Part shown: piece after piece, positions 41,372 to 51,208 of the stretch | How the letters are laid out: every line of letters begins with the position of its first letter | Numbering within the stretch: the stretch's first letter is position 1 | DNA from: Paracoccaceae bacterium | Lineage (GTDB): Bacteria > Pseudomonadota > Alphaproteobacteria > Rhodobacterales > Rhodobacteraceae | Direction: 5' to 3' | NCBI GenBank assembly: GCA_030148745.1 | Contig: JASBSV010000055.1 | Coordinates: 1 to 64,000, forward strand | Length of the DNA: 64,000 nt | The notes under the pieces: model-generated | Databases searched by the model: none | The model's input: only the letters and a program-made list of their open reading frames with translations | What the model was told of the DNA's origin: nothing | Made by a program: the position numbers and the translations under genes

Positions 41372-43222
41372 ATGGCAGGCGCAGCAAAGGGCAAGGCATC
41401 ACAGGCGATCGTCTGGATCATACTTGGCCTTCTTATCGTGGGTTTGGCCGGTTTCGGCACCGCGAATTTCGGCGGATCGTCGCAAGCGGTGGCCACCGTC
41501 GGCAAACGTGAAATTACGGTTCAGGATTACGCCCGCGCGCTTCAGGACGAATTGAACGCCTTTCAGGCGCAGACCGGCAAGCCCCTGCCACTTAGTCAGG
41601 CTCTGGCCTTCGGGCTGGACAAGCGGGTGCTGCGCAGCCTTCTGGTCAAAGCCGCGCTTGACAATGAAACCCAGCGCCTTGGCGTTTCGGTCGGCGATAC
41701 CCGGGTGCGCGATCAGATCGTACAGATCCCCGCCTTTCAGGGCACCGATGGCAAGTTCGACCGCGAGGCCTATCGCTATGCGCTTGAGCGGGCCAACCTC
41801 AAAGAGGCCGGGTTCGAAAGCGTAATCCGGGACGAGGCCGCGCGCAGCCTTTTGCAGACCGCCGTGATGTCGGGCGTGGTCGCACCGGGCACCTTTACCA
41901 GCACGCTTCTGGACTATGTCAAGGAAGCGCGCAATTTCACCTGGGCCGCGCTGAAGCGCGCCGATCTGGTCACCGCGCCCGGCGCCCCGACGCAGGCCCA
42001 GCTGGAAGAATATTACAACGCCAACAAGGCCGAGTTCACCCTGCCCGAGGCGCGGGACATCACCTATGTCTGGATGACCCCCGACATGATCGTCAATACG
42101 ATCAAGATCGATGAGGAAACGCTGAAAGCCGCCTATCAGGACCGGATCAGCGAATTCAACCGCCCCGAGCGGCGGCTGGTCGAGCGGCTGGTATTCGCAG
42201 ATGAGGCCGAGGCCGCCGCGGCGATGGCCCGGCTGAAGGATGGCAAGATCACATTTGACAAACTGGTCGAGGAACGCGGCCTGACACTGACCGATGTCGA
42301 CATGGGCGATGTCACGGTCGCGGATCTGGGCGATGCCGGCAAAGCAGTTTTCGCACTGAAGGCGCCGGGGCTTGTCGGGCCTCAGCCCACTGTGCTTGGC
42401 CCGGCAATTTTCCGGGTCAATGCGATCCTGCCGGCCGAAACCACCAGTTTCAAGGATGCCCGCAAACAGCTTTTCACCGAAATCGCCGCCGAACGGGCGC
42501 GCCGCAAGATCACCGATGAGATCACCGCAGTCGACGATCTGCTTGCCGGTGGCGCCACGCTGAAAGAAGTTGCTGCCGAAACTCCGATGGTTCTGGGCAC
42601 GATCAAATGGACCCCTGCCTCGGAAGGCGGCATCGCCGGCTATCAGGCATTTCAGGATGCCGCCGCAAGCGCCAAGGTGGATGATTTCCCGGCGGTGAAC
42701 GAGTTGAACGATGGCGGGATTTTCGCGCTGAAGCTTAACAAGATCATCCCGCCGCAACTGCAGCCGCTGGATCAGGTCAAGGATAAGGTCGCCGCCGGCT
42801 GGGAGCGCGCCGAGGTCACCAAACGGCTGATGGAACTGGCCAATTCGCTGGTGCCTTCGGTGAAACAGGGCACGCAGATGGCCGCGCTTGGCCTGACCGC
42901 CACGGTGGAAGAGGGCCAGACCCGCGATGCCTTTATCGAAGGCACGCCAAGGGATCTTGTGTCTCAGGTCTTTGACATGAAAGAGGGCGAGGTGCGCGTG
43001 CTTCAGGGCGACGAGGCGGCCTTTATCGTGCGGCTGGACAAGATCGTTCCGGCCGATCTGGGCGATGCCGAAACCGCCGCCGTGCGCACCGCGATCGAAA
43101 AGCAGACGGCGCAGCTTTTGTCGCAGGATATCTTTGATTCCTACGCCGCCGCCATTCAGTCGACGGCCGGGATCACCATCAATCAGACGGCGATCAATGC
43201 CGTTCACACTCAATTCCCCTGA
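41372..43222 (+). CDS. PpiD-like periplasmic peptidyl-prolyl isomerase/chaperone
   Basis: The 616-residue protein has an N-terminal membrane anchor (WIILGLLIVGLAGFGT, about residues 13-28), a SurA/PpiD N-terminal chaperone region, and parvulin-type modules in the middle and C-terminal part. It would fold outer-membrane proteins after Sec transport. ATG 41372 is preceded by GGAGG at 41361-41365. The stop is 4 bp before the trpE start. The isomerase motif is weak by eye, so activity is uncertain. Confidence 0.84.
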   Translation: MAGAAKGKASQAIVWIILGLLIVGLAGFGTANFGGSSQAVATVGKREITVQDYARALQDELNAFQAQTGKPLPLSQALAFGLDKRVLRSLLVKAALDNETQRLGVSVGDTRVRDQIVQIPAFQGTDGKFDREAYRYALERANLKEAGFESVIRDEAARSLLQTAVMSGVVAPGTFTSTLLDYVKEARNFTWAALKRADLVTAPGAPTQAQLEEYYNANKAEFTLPEARDITYVWMTPDMIVNTIKIDEETLKAAYQDRISEFNRPERRLVERLVFADEAEAAAAMARLKDGKITFDKLVEERGLTLTDVDMGDVTVADLGDAGKAVFALKAPGLVGPQPTVLGPAIFRVNAILPAETTSFKDARKQLFTEIAAERARRKITDEITAVDDLLAGGATLKEVAAETPMVLGTIKWTPASEGGIAGYQAFQDAAASAKVDDFPAVNELNDGGIFALKLNKIIPPQLQPLDQVKDKVAAGWERAEVTKRLMELANSLVPSVKQGTQMAALGLTATVEEGQTRDAFIEGTPRDLVSQVFDMKEGEVRVLQGDEAAFIVRLDKIVPADLGDAETAAVRTAIEKQTAQLLSQDIFDSYAAAIQSTAGITINQTAINAVHTQFP

Positions 43223-43226
43223 AGCC

Positions 43227-44738
43227 ATGCAGCTGATCCCGGAATTCGAGGCCTTCAAGGCAGGCCATGCCGAGGGGCGCAATCAGGTCGTCTATGCCCG
43301 GCTTGCCGCCGATCTTGATACGCCGGTATCGCTGATGCTGAAACTGGGCGGCGGCGCGCGCGATGCTTTCATGCTGGAATCTGTAACCGGCGGCGAGGTG
43401 CGCGGGCGTTATTCGATCATCGGTCTGAAACCCGATCTGATCTGGGAATGCCGCGGTGATGTCAGCCGGATCAACCGGCAGGCCCGGTTCGATCCCGAAG
43501 GCTTTGAGGAGCTTGAAGGCTCTCCCCTCGATACCCTGCGCCAGCTGATCGCGGAAAGCCGTATTGATCTGCCCGACGACCTTCCGGCCTCGGCCGCCGG
43601 GCTTTTCGGCTATCTGGGCTATGACATGATCCGGCTGGTCGAGCATCTGCCGAACGTCAATCCCGATCCTCTGGATCTGCCCGATGCGATCATGCTGCGC
43701 CCTTCGGTGGTGGCGGTTCTGGACGGGGTCAAGGGCGAGGTGACGGTCGTCTCGCCGGTCTGGGCGGGCGACAATCTGTCGGCGCGGGCGGCTTACGCTC
43801 AGGCGGCCGAGCGGGTGATGGATGCGGTGCGTGATCTTGACCGCGCCCTGCCCGGCGAAACCCGCGATCTGGGCGAAGCCACGCAGATCGGCGAGCCGCA
43901 GTCGAATTTCACCAAAGCGGGTTATCTTGCTGCGGTCGAAAAGGCCAAGGAATACATCCGCGCCGGCGATATCTTTCAGGTCGTCCCGGCTCAACGGTGG
44001 TCACAAAGCTTCACGCTGCCGCCGTTTTCGCTCTATCGCTCGCTGCGGCGCACCAACCCCTCGCCCTTCATGTTCTATTTCAATTTCGGCGGTTTTCAGG
44101 TGATCGGCGCCAGCCCCGAGATTCTGGTCCGGGTCTTTGACAAAGAAGTCACGATCCGCCCCATCGCCGGCACCCGTCCGCGCGGCGCCACGCCGCAGGA
44201 GGACCGCGCGCTTGAGGCTGATCTTCTGGCCGATCAGAAAGAGCTGGCCGAACATCTGATGCTGCTGGATCTGGGCCGCAACGATACCGGCAAAGTGTCG
44301 AAAATAGGCACCGTCCGCCCGACCGAGAAATTCATCATCGAACGCTACAGCCATGTGATGCACATCGTCTCCAACGTGGTGGGTGAGCTGGCCGATGATC
44401 AGGACGCGCTGTCGGCACTGCTGGCGGGGCTTCCGGCGGGCACCGTCTCGGGCGCGCCCAAGGTGCGCGCGATGGAGATCATCGACGAGCTAGAACCGGA
44501 AAAGCGCGGCGTTTATGGCGGCGGTGTCGGCTATTTCGCGGCCAATGGCGATATGGATATGTGCATCGCGCTGCGCACGGCGGTCATCAAGGATGAAACG
44601 CTTTACATGCAGGCCGGCGGCGGCGTCGTTCACGACAGTGACCCCGAGGCCGAGTTTCAGGAAACGGTCAACAAGTCCAAGGCGATCCGCATGGCCGCGC
44701 AGGATGCCGGCCGTTTCGCCGGCCGCTCGAACGGCTAG
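43227..44738 (+). CDS. trpE: anthranilate synthase component I
   Basis: The 503-residue protein makes anthranilate from chorismate with TrpG, the first step of tryptophan synthesis. It has the tryptophan-binding LES motif (MLESVTGGEVRGRYSIIGLKP), PIAGTRPRGATPQEDRA, and the SGAPKVRAMEIIDELEP active-site helix (about residues 411-427). I chose ATG 43227 because it aligns with the family start. A PpiD-like gene lies directly upstream. Its stop overlaps the convergent polysaccharide deacetylase gene by 4 bp. Confidence 0.96.
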   Translation: MQLIPEFEAFKAGHAEGRNQVVYARLAADLDTPVSLMLKLGGGARDAFMLESVTGGEVRGRYSIIGLKPDLIWECRGDVSRINRQARFDPEGFEELEGSPLDTLRQLIAESRIDLPDDLPASAAGLFGYLGYDMIRLVEHLPNVNPDPLDLPDAIMLRPSVVAVLDGVKGEVTVVSPVWAGDNLSARAAYAQAAERVMDAVRDLDRALPGETRDLGEATQIGEPQSNFTKAGYLAAVEKAKEYIRAGDIFQVVPAQRWSQSFTLPPFSLYRSLRRTNPSPFMFYFNFGGFQVIGASPEILVRVFDKEVTIRPIAGTRPRGATPQEDRALEADLLADQKELAEHLMLLDLGRNDTGKVSKIGTVRPTEKFIIERYSHVMHIVSNVVGELADDQDALSALLAGLPAGTVSGAPKVRAMEIIDELEPEKRGVYGGGVGYFAANGDMDMCIALRTAVIKDETLYMQAGGGVVHDSDPEAEFQETVNKSKAIRMAAQDAGRFAGRSNG

Positions 44739-46117
44739 CGCGGACCAAGCGTCAGAACCGCCGACAGGGGCGCCAGCGCCACGGTTGTCGCCCGGCCCTG
44801 CACGCCCCATTCCACCAGTGTCTGGATGGTTTGCGCCCGCGCATGCCCCACAACGATCACGCCGTTTTCCTGCCCGGCGCGAAAGGCCGCCTGATCCAGA
44901 AAGCGCCGCATCACGACCGGGGTTTCGCCATTGCTGTCAAAGCTGCGAAAGACCGGCTGCGCCGGAACCCCCTGCCGCTGAGCGATCTGAAGCGCAGTAT
45001 TGAGCCCTTGGGGATAGCTGACAAGCCCCATGCCGCTGTCTTTCAGGATCGCCATAACCTCGCCCAGAAGGGCGCGGTTTGTCTGGGCGGCGCTGTCTTT
45101 GGCATCCATAAGCGCGACCGCCTCGGGCAGCACACGCTTGTAGATCTCGAAATTCACCTCAGCGTCCTTGGCCGTCATTTCAGCGGGCAGCGTGACCAGC
45201 ATGGCCACTTCGAACCCCGCGCGCCGGTAAAGCGCCATCGCCTCACCCGCATCAGGCTGGGCCGGATCGACCGCAAAGGTCACCGGAAAGGGAAACTCGG
45301 CCAGTTGCCGGGGCGTCGGGCGCGGCTTGACGTCGATCAGAACAATGCTCATCAGCGGCTTGGCATCGGGATTGGAAAAGGGGGCGGCAAAAGCCTCGAT
45401 CCAGGGGATCTTGCGGGCGGGCGCGGCGGCTTCGGCGGGCGGCAGATCACCGATTCGCGGCAGCCGGTCGGTGGTCACCCCCGCCACGTCGGCATTTCCG
45501 GCCTGACCGATCTGTAGCGTCTGCGGCAGCTGCGGCGCGTCAGGCGCCGGGCCGGGCGCCTGAGCCTGAGACGGTGCAACCGATGGGGCAGCAGATGGCG
45601 TGGCAGGTGCCGGCGCGCCTGCCTCGGGCGCCGGTTTTGCCGGCGGGCTTTGCGGCGCGGGCGGCAAGGTGGCCGCGGATGCCGACGGCGCGCTATCGGC
45701 GCCGGGCGCCTTGGGCGCCATCGATTGCGGGTTGGGCAGAACCGGGCTTTCCCCGCCGATCGCTACGGCGCCGGGCGCATCAGAGGGTTGCGGCGCGGGG
45801 CCCGTGGACTGGGGCAATGCGCCGGCCTCGGGCTGGGCCGGGGTTGCGGTATCGGCATTTGGAGCATAGGGCGCCTCGGCCTTGGGCTGGGCCACTACGG
45901 GCGCCTGCGTGGTGGCGATGTTCTTATCAGTGGCGGGAAGCGCCGCCGGCCCTTCGGGCGCGTCGCGGTTAAAGCTGGATCCGGCGGGCACTTCGACCTC
46001 GGGCGTGCCGGCAGAAACCGGCTTGTCCGGCAGATGCCCCAGCACCGAAGCCCCGGCCAGAACCACGACAGAAACGACCAGCCCCCAGAAGACACCGGAC
46101 AGAAAACCACGCAACAT
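44735..46117 (-). CDS. divergent polysaccharide deacetylase family protein (YibQ-like)
   Basis: The 460-residue protein has an N-terminal membrane anchor (about residues 7-25), a long Pro/Ala-rich low-complexity linker (about 40-220), and a C-terminal deacetylase-like NodB-fold domain (KPLMSIVLIDVKPRPTPRQLAEF through VGHARAQTIQTLVEW). Family members are predicted periplasmic carbohydrate enzymes. ATG 46117 is better than GTG 46126, given AGGGG about 9 nt upstream. It lies between trpE and trpG on the opposite strand. Confidence 0.86.
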   Translation of the reverse strand: MLRGFLSGVFWGLVVSVVVLAGASVLGHLPDKPVSAGTPEVEVPAGSSFNRDAPEGPAALPATDKNIATTQAPVVAQPKAEAPYAPNADTATPAQPEAGALPQSTGPAPQPSDAPGAVAIGGESPVLPNPQSMAPKAPGADSAPSASAATLPPAPQSPPAKPAPEAGAPAPATPSAAPSVAPSQAQAPGPAPDAPQLPQTLQIGQAGNADVAGVTTDRLPRIGDLPPAEAAAPARKIPWIEAFAAPFSNPDAKPLMSIVLIDVKPRPTPRQLAEFPFPVTFAVDPAQPDAGEAMALYRRAGFEVAMLVTLPAEMTAKDAEVNFEIYKRVLPEAVALMDAKDSAAQTNRALLGEVMAILKDSGMGLVSYPQGLNTALQIAQRQGVPAQPVFRSFDSNGETPVVMRRFLDQAAFRAGQENGVIVVGHARAQTIQTLVEWGVQGRATTVALAPLSAVLTLGPR

Positions 46118-46244
46118 GGAGGTCACCCCCTCTTTTTCCTGCTTATCCGCGGGCGGTCAGACCTTGACCACACCCCGCGCCTCGTCTCATGTATACCGCG
46201 ATCCGGAGGTGTCTCCCACCCCTCCCTCTCACATGGGTGCATAA

Positions 46245-46826
46245 ATGCTGCTTTTGATCGATAACTACGACAGTTTCACCTATAACCTTGTCCATTATCT
46301 GGGCGAGCTGGGCGCGGATGTCGAGGTGCGGCGCAACGATGCGCTGAACGTGCAGGAGGCAATGGCCATGCGCCCCGAGGCGATCCTGCTGTCGCCGGGC
46401 CCCTGCGATCCGTCACAGGCCGGTATCTGTCTGGCGCTGACACAGGCCGCCGCCGAAACGCGCACGCCGCTTTTGGGGGTCTGTCTGGGCCATCAGACCA
46501 TCGGACAGGCCTTTGGCGGCAAGGTCGTGCGCTGTCATGAGATCGTGCATGGCAAGATGGGCGTGATGCATCACAAGGGGACCGGGGTTTTCGCCGGCCT
46601 GCCCTCGCCCTTTCAGGCGACGCGCTATCATTCGCTGATCGTCGAACGGCAAAGCCTTCCTGATGTGCTTGAGGTCACGGCCGAGTTGGAGGATGGCACG
46701 ATCATGGGCCTGCGCCACCGCGAACTACCGATCGAAGGGGTGCAGTTTCACCCCGAAAGCATCGCCTCGGAACATGGGCATAAATTGCTCGAAAATTTCC
46801 TCAATTCCACGAAAGTACCGGCATGA
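46245..46826 (+). CDS. trpG: anthranilate synthase component II (glutamine amidotransferase)
   Basis: The 193-residue class I glutamine amidotransferase supplies ammonia to TrpE. The catalytic cysteine is in [16 protein letters not shown] (about residue 79), and the His/Glu pair is in [13 protein letters not shown] (about 168-170). It starts a trpG-trpD-trpC-moaC-moeA run. A 3-codon frame (ATGGGTGCATAA) ends directly before its ATG. It could also serve as PabA. Confidence 0.94.
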   Translation: MLLLIDNYDSFTYNLVHYLGELGADVEVRRNDALNVQEAMAMRPEAILLSPGPCDPSQAGICLALTQAAAETRTPLLGVCLGHQTIGQAFGGKVVRCHEIVHGKMGVMHHKGTGVFAGLPSPFQATRYHSLIVERQSLPDVLEVTAELEDGTIMGLRHRELPIEGVQFHPESIASEHGHKLLENFLNSTKVPA

Positions 46827-47836
46827 GCGATGCAATCAAACCGCTGATCGGCGCCGCCGCCGACCGCCCCCTGACCCGCGCCGAGGCCGAGGCGGCCTTT
46901 GAGATCCTGTTCGAGGGTCAGGCCACGCCCAGCCAGATCGGCGGGCTGCTGATGGCGCTGCGCACAAGGGGCGAGACGGTCGAGGAATACGCCGCCGCCG
47001 CCGCCGTGATGCGCGCCAAATGCAAACCGGTGCGCGCGCCGCAAGGGGCGATGGATATCGTCGGCACCGGCGGCGATGGCATGGGCACGCTCAATATCTC
47101 GACCGCGACCGCCTTTGTCGTGGCCGGCGCGGGCGTGGTGGTGGCCAAGCATGGCAACCGCAACCTGTCGTCAAAATCGGGGGCTGCCGATGCCCTTGGC
47201 CAGATGGGGATCGAGGTGATGGTCGGCCCCGAGGTGGTGGAACGCGCGCTGGCCGAGGCCGGGATCGGCTTTATGATGGCGCCGATGCACCATCCGGCGA
47301 TCAAACATGTGATGCCCACCCGGGCCGAGCTGGGCACCCGCACGATTTTCAACATTCTGGGCCCGCTGACCAACCCCGCCGGGGTCAAACGCCAGTTGAC
47401 CGGCGCGTTTTCGCGCGATCTGATCCGGCCCATGGCCGAAACGCTGTCCGAACTGGGAAGCGAGCGCGCCTGGCTGGTGCATGGCAGCGACGGCACTGAT
47501 GAGTTGTCGATCTGCGGGGTCAGCTATGTTGCCGATCTGAACGATGGCACGGTGAGCGAGCGTGAGATCCACCCCGAGGATGCCGGCCTGCCCGAACATC
47601 CGTTCGAGGCGATCCTTGGCGGCACGCCGCAAGAAAATGGCAAGGCTTTTCGCGCGCTGCTGGGCGGCGAAAGCTCGGCCTATCGCGATGCGGTTCTTCT
47701 GAACGCTGCGGCGGCGCTGGTTGTGGCCGGCAAGGCCAGCAACCTGAGCGAGGGGCGCGAGATGGCGGAAGAGGCGATCGACAGCGGTAAGGCACTGGAA
47801 AAAGTCGAACTTCTGGCCCAGATCACGTCGGGCTAG
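46823..47836 (+). CDS. trpD: anthranilate phosphoribosyltransferase
   Basis: The 337-residue enzyme couples anthranilate and PRPP. The glycine-rich PRPP site [15 protein letters not shown] (about residues 79-93), the [15 protein letters not shown] motif and [13 protein letters not shown] are all present. It overlaps trpG by ATGA. Confidence 0.96.
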   Translation: MSDAIKPLIGAAADRPLTRAEAEAAFEILFEGQATPSQIGGLLMALRTRGETVEEYAAAAAVMRAKCKPVRAPQGAMDIVGTGGDGMGTLNISTATAFVVAGAGVVVAKHGNRNLSSKSGAADALGQMGIEVMVGPEVVERALAEAGIGFMMAPMHHPAIKHVMPTRAELGTRTIFNILGPLTNPAGVKRQLTGAFSRDLIRPMAETLSELGSERAWLVHGSDGTDELSICGVSYVADLNDGTVSEREIHPEDAGLPEHPFEAILGGTPQENGKAFRALLGGESSAYRDAVLLNAAAALVVAGKASNLSEGREMAEEAIDSGKALEKVELLAQITSG

Positions 47837-47941
47837 ACCTGCATGGGCGCGCCGGGGCGCGACCTGAAATCGATGCGTTATCCGGCCCCGGGCCGCCGGT
47901 CATCCCTTTTCATCGGACGCCACACAAGATAGGTGTTTTTC

Positions 47942-48751
47942 ATGAGCACAATTCTGGACAAGATCAAAGCCTATAAGATCGATGAGATCGCCGCCCGCAA
48001 GGAAGAGCGCCCGCTCGCCTCGCTTGAGGATGCAGCCCGCGCCGCGCCCGCGCCACGCGGATTTGCCAGACGTCTGATCGATGCCACGCGCGAAGGATAC
48101 GGGCTGATTGCCGAGATCAAGAAGGCCAGCCCCTCCAAAGGGTTGATCCGGGCCGATTTCGATCCCCCCGCTTTGGCCAAAGCCTATGCCGAAGGCGGCG
48201 CCAGCTGTCTTTCGGTGCTGACCGATGGCCCCTCGTTTCAGGGCGATGACAGCTATCTGACGGCGGCGCATGAGGCGGTCGATCTGCCCTGCCTGCGCAA
48301 GGATTTCCTTTATGACCCCTATCAGGTGACCGAGGCGCGCGCGCTGCATGCCGATTGCATCCTGATCATCATGGCTACCGTCAGCGACGCGCAGGCCCAT
48401 GAGCTGGAAGAGGCCGCGATCGGCTGGGACATGGACGTTCTGGTCGAGGTCCATAACGAGGCCGAGCTTGAGCGCGCCCAGCTTCTCAAATCGCCGCTTC
48501 TGGGGATCAATAACCGCGATCTCAATACATTCGAGACCAACCTCGACACGACACGCAAACTGGCACGGATGGCGACGGCGGACCGGGTCATCGTATCGGA
48601 ATCGGGTCTGAACACGCCCGAGGATCTGGCCGATCTGGCCCGCTACGGCGCACGCGCCTTTCTGATCGGCGAAAGCCTGATGCGGCAGGAGGATGTGGCC
48701 GGTGCGACCCGCGCGCTTTTGGCCAACCCGCTGACCGCCGGGGGCATCTGA
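47942..48751 (+). CDS. trpC: indole-3-glycerol phosphate synthase
   Basis: The 269-residue (beta-alpha)8 barrel makes indole-3-glycerol phosphate. It shows [19 protein letters not shown] (catalytic lysine, about residue 60) and the [13 protein letters not shown] phosphate site at the end. ATG 47942 is preceded by AGGTG; the tracked 47933 start adds MFF with no support. It is preceded by a 105-bp gap after trpD. Its stop overlaps the moaC ATG by one base (TGATG). Confidence 0.95.
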   Translation: MSTILDKIKAYKIDEIAARKEERPLASLEDAARAAPAPRGFARRLIDATREGYGLIAEIKKASPSKGLIRADFDPPALAKAYAEGGASCLSVLTDGPSFQGDDSYLTAAHEAVDLPCLRKDFLYDPYQVTEARALHADCILIIMATVSDAQAHELEEAAIGWDMDVLVEVHNEAELERAQLLKSPLLGINNRDLNTFETNLDTTRKLARMATADRVIVSESGLNTPEDLADLARYGARAFLIGESLMRQEDVAGATRALLANPLTAGGI

Positions 48752-49227
48752 TGACCGGGCTGACGCATTTTGACGCCAAGGGCGATGCCCATATGGTCGA
48801 TGTGTCGGATAAATCGGTGACAGACCGGCTTGCCGTGGCCGAAGGCTACGTGAAGATGTCGCAGCAAACTCTTGAAATTGCGACGAAAGGTGAGGCAAAG
48901 AAGGGCGATGTCATGGGCATTGCCCGCATTGCCGGCATCACCGGCGCCAAAAAGACCAGCGATCTGATCCCGCTCTGTCATCCTTTGCCGATCACCCGTG
49001 TCGCGGTCGATCTGGTGCCCGATCCCGCCCTTCCCGGCATCCGCATTTCGGCCACCGTCAAGACCACCGGCCAGACCGGCGTCGAGATGGAGGCGCTGAC
49101 CGCCGTGTCGGTGGCGGCGCTGACGGTCTATGACATGCTCAAAGCGGTCGAGAAATCCATGACCATCGGCGAGATCCGCCTGAAACTGAAAGAAGGCGGA
49201 AAATCAGGGCGTTACGAGGCGCCATGA
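48751..49227 (+). CDS. moaC: cyclic pyranopterin monophosphate synthase
   Basis: The 158-residue protein acts in molybdenum cofactor synthesis together with MoaA. The conserved [36 protein letters not shown] and LKAVEKSM motifs are present. It sits in the trp-mo-lexA run with a 1-bp overlap at the start. Confidence 0.95.
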   Translation: MTGLTHFDAKGDAHMVDVSDKSVTDRLAVAEGYVKMSQQTLEIATKGEAKKGDVMGIARIAGITGAKKTSDLIPLCHPLPITRVAVDLVPDPALPGIRISATVKTTGQTGVEMEALTAVSVAALTVYDMLKAVEKSMTIGEIRLKLKEGGKSGRYEAP

Positions 49228-50396
49228 TCACCGTCGACGAGGCACTGGCGGCGCTTTTGGCGCTGGTTGACCCGCTTGAGCCAGAAGAGCTTGCGCTGCA
49301 GGAAGCGGGCGACCGCATTCTGGCCGAACCGGCCCGCGCCACCCGCGACCAGCCGCCTTTCGCGGCCTCGGCGATGGATGGCTATGCCCTGCGCGCCGAT
49401 CAGGTGCAGCCGGGGGCGCGGTTCACCGTGATCGGCGAATCTGCCGCCGGTCACGGGTTTTCCGGTACCGTCGGCCCCGATCAGGCGGTGCGGATCTTTA
49501 CCGGCGCGCCGGTGCCCCAAGGCGCGGACCGGATCGTGATACAAGAGGATGTCACCCGCGAGGGCGATCAAATCACCCTTGGTGCGCGTCTGGACAGCGC
49601 CCATTACCTGCGCCCCGCCGGCGGCGATTTCTCCAAAGGCACCGCCCTTGAGGCGCCGCGCCGGCTTGGCCCGTCCGAGATTGCCCTGCTGGCGGCGATG
49701 AATGTGCCGAAGGTGCGCGTTGCACGCCGCCCGGTGATCGCCATTTTGGCCACGGGCGATGAATTGGTGATGCCGGGCGAAAACCCCGGCCCCGATCAGA
49801 TCATCGCCTCCAACTCCTTCGGGCTCAAGGTTCTGGCCGAACGCGCAGGTGCACAGGCCCGGCTTTTGCCGATTGCGCGCGACACCCATGGCTCGCTGAC
49901 GACTGCCTTTGGTCTGGCTCAGGGCGCGGATCTGATCGTCACGATCGGCGGCGCCTCGGAGGGCGATCATGATCTGGTGGGCGAGGTTGCCGCCAGCCTT
50001 GGGATGGAACGCGCTTTCTATAAGGTCGCCATGCGCCCCGGAAAGCCGATCATGGCCGGACGGCTGGGGCAAAGCGCGCTTTTCGGCCTGCCGGGCAATC
50101 CGGTTTCGGCGCTGGTCTGCGGACAGGTCTTTCTGATCCCGATGATCCACAAGATGCTGGGCCTTGGCGGCGCGGCAATGCCCCGAAAAACCGCGGTGCT
50201 AAGCCGCGATCTGCCGGCCAATGGCCCGCGCGAGCATTATATGCGCGCGCTGCTGGATGCTGAGGGCATTCATGCCTTTGAGCGTCAGGACAGCTCTCTT
50301 TTGACCGTGCTCAGTGCGGCCAATGCCCTGCTGATCCGCCCCGCCGGCGACGGGCCCCGCAAATCCGGCGAGAGGGTGGAATACCTGCCGCTCTAG
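49224..50396 (+). CDS. moeA: molybdopterin molybdenumtransferase
   Basis: The 390-residue protein inserts molybdenum into molybdopterin. Key motifs are [13 protein letters not shown] (about residues 47-59), the MoeA/Mog[17 protein letters not shown] loop (about 240-255), and [13 protein letters not shown]. It overlaps moaC by ATGA. Confidence 0.95.
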   Translation: MITVDEALAALLALVDPLEPEELALQEAGDRILAEPARATRDQPPFAASAMDGYALRADQVQPGARFTVIGESAAGHGFSGTVGPDQAVRIFTGAPVPQGADRIVIQEDVTREGDQITLGARLDSAHYLRPAGGDFSKGTALEAPRRLGPSEIALLAAMNVPKVRVARRPVIAILATGDELVMPGENPGPDQIIASNSFGLKVLAERAGAQARLLPIARDTHGSLTTAFGLAQGADLIVTIGGASEGDHDLVGEVAASLGMERAFYKVAMRPGKPIMAGRLGQSALFGLPGNPVSALVCGQVFLIPMIHKMLGLGGAAMPRKTAVLSRDLPANGPREHYMRALLDAEGIHAFERQDSSLLTVLSAANALLIRPAGDGPRKSGERVEYLPL

Positions 50397-50417
50397 GCCG
50401 CGCGGCTCAGGCCAGAG

Positions 50418-50457
50418 TTGACACAAACCGGGAACATGTTAAGAACATGGGCAGAAC
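50418..50457 (+). promoter_or_regulatory. SOS-controlled lexA promoter with tandem LexA boxes
   Basis: A perfect -35 TTGACA (50418-50423) is followed by three GAAC repeats at 50432, 50443 and 50454, each 11 bp apart. Two overlapping GAAC-N7-GAAC sites (the reverse complement of the alphaproteobacterial SOS box GTTC-N7-GTTC) result. They cover the -10 region, so LexA would repress its own gene. Confidence 0.92.
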
Positions 50458-50497
50458 GCGCAAATGCGCGCAACCCGATGGGGTGGAGGTTTGACAG

Positions 50498-51187
50498 ATG
50501 CTGACCAAGAAACAGCTGGAACTTTTGGAATTCATACACAAGCGCGTCAAACGCGACGGGGTGCCGCCCTCGTTCGACGAGATGAAAGAGGCGCTTGATC
50601 TGCGGTCGAAATCGGGCATTCACCGCCTGATCACCGCGCTGGAAGAGCGTGGGTTCATCCGCCGGCTGGCGCATCGCGCCCGCGCGCTTGAGATTATAAA
50701 ACTGCCCGATGCGATGGAAAAAGGTGGCGGCTTCACCCCGCGCGTCATCGACGGTGATCGCAGCGCCCCGCCACCGGCGGCGATGGCGGTCGAGGCGGTG
50801 CATGCGATGGAACTGCCGGTGATGGGCCGGATCGCCGCCGGCACCCCGATCGCCGCGATCAGCGAAGTGTCGCATAACATCGCCGTGCCGGGATCGATGC
50901 TCAAAGGCTCGGGCCATCACTATGCGCTTGAAGTCAAAGGCGATTCCATGATCGAGGCCGGGATCAACGACGGCGATGTCGTGGTCATCCGCGAAACCTC
51001 GACCGCCGAAAACGGCGATATCGTTGTGGCGCTGGTCGAAGGCCATGAGGCCACATTGAAACGGTTCCGGCGCAAAGGTTCGGCGATCGCCCTTGAAGCG
51101 GCCAACCCGGCCTATGAAACACGGGTGTTTCATGGCGATCAGGTCAAGGTGCAGGGCCGTCTGGTCGGGTTGATCCGCAGCTATTAG
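50498..51187 (+). CDS. lexA: LexA repressor
   Basis: The 229-residue SOS repressor has an N-terminal winged helix ([20 protein letters not shown], residues 2-21) and a C-terminal protease domain. The Ala-Gly cleavage bond is in MGRIAAGTP (114-115). Catalytic Ser150 (GDSMIEAG) and Lys188 (TLKRF) are intact. The tandem SOS boxes lie directly upstream. Confidence 0.96.
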   Translation: MLTKKQLELLEFIHKRVKRDGVPPSFDEMKEALDLRSKSGIHRLITALEERGFIRRLAHRARALEIIKLPDAMEKGGGFTPRVIDGDRSAPPPAAMAVEAVHAMELPVMGRIAAGTPIAAISEVSHNIAVPGSMLKGSGHHYALEVKGDSMIEAGINDGDVVVIRETSTAENGDIVVALVEGHEATLKRFRRKGSAIALEAANPAYETRVFHGDQVKVQGRLVGLIRSY

Positions 51188-51208
51188 ACCGGGTTTGCCC
51201 GCCCGCCC

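Noticed and set aside
41399-43282. 627-residue ORF opposite the PpiD-like gene
   Set aside because: Shadow frame on the complement of a clear coding gene, with no family features.
45500-45980. Pro/Ala-rich repeats in the deacetylase linker as a separate gene on the plus strand
   Set aside because: The plus-strand ORFs there are low-complexity shadows of the linker.
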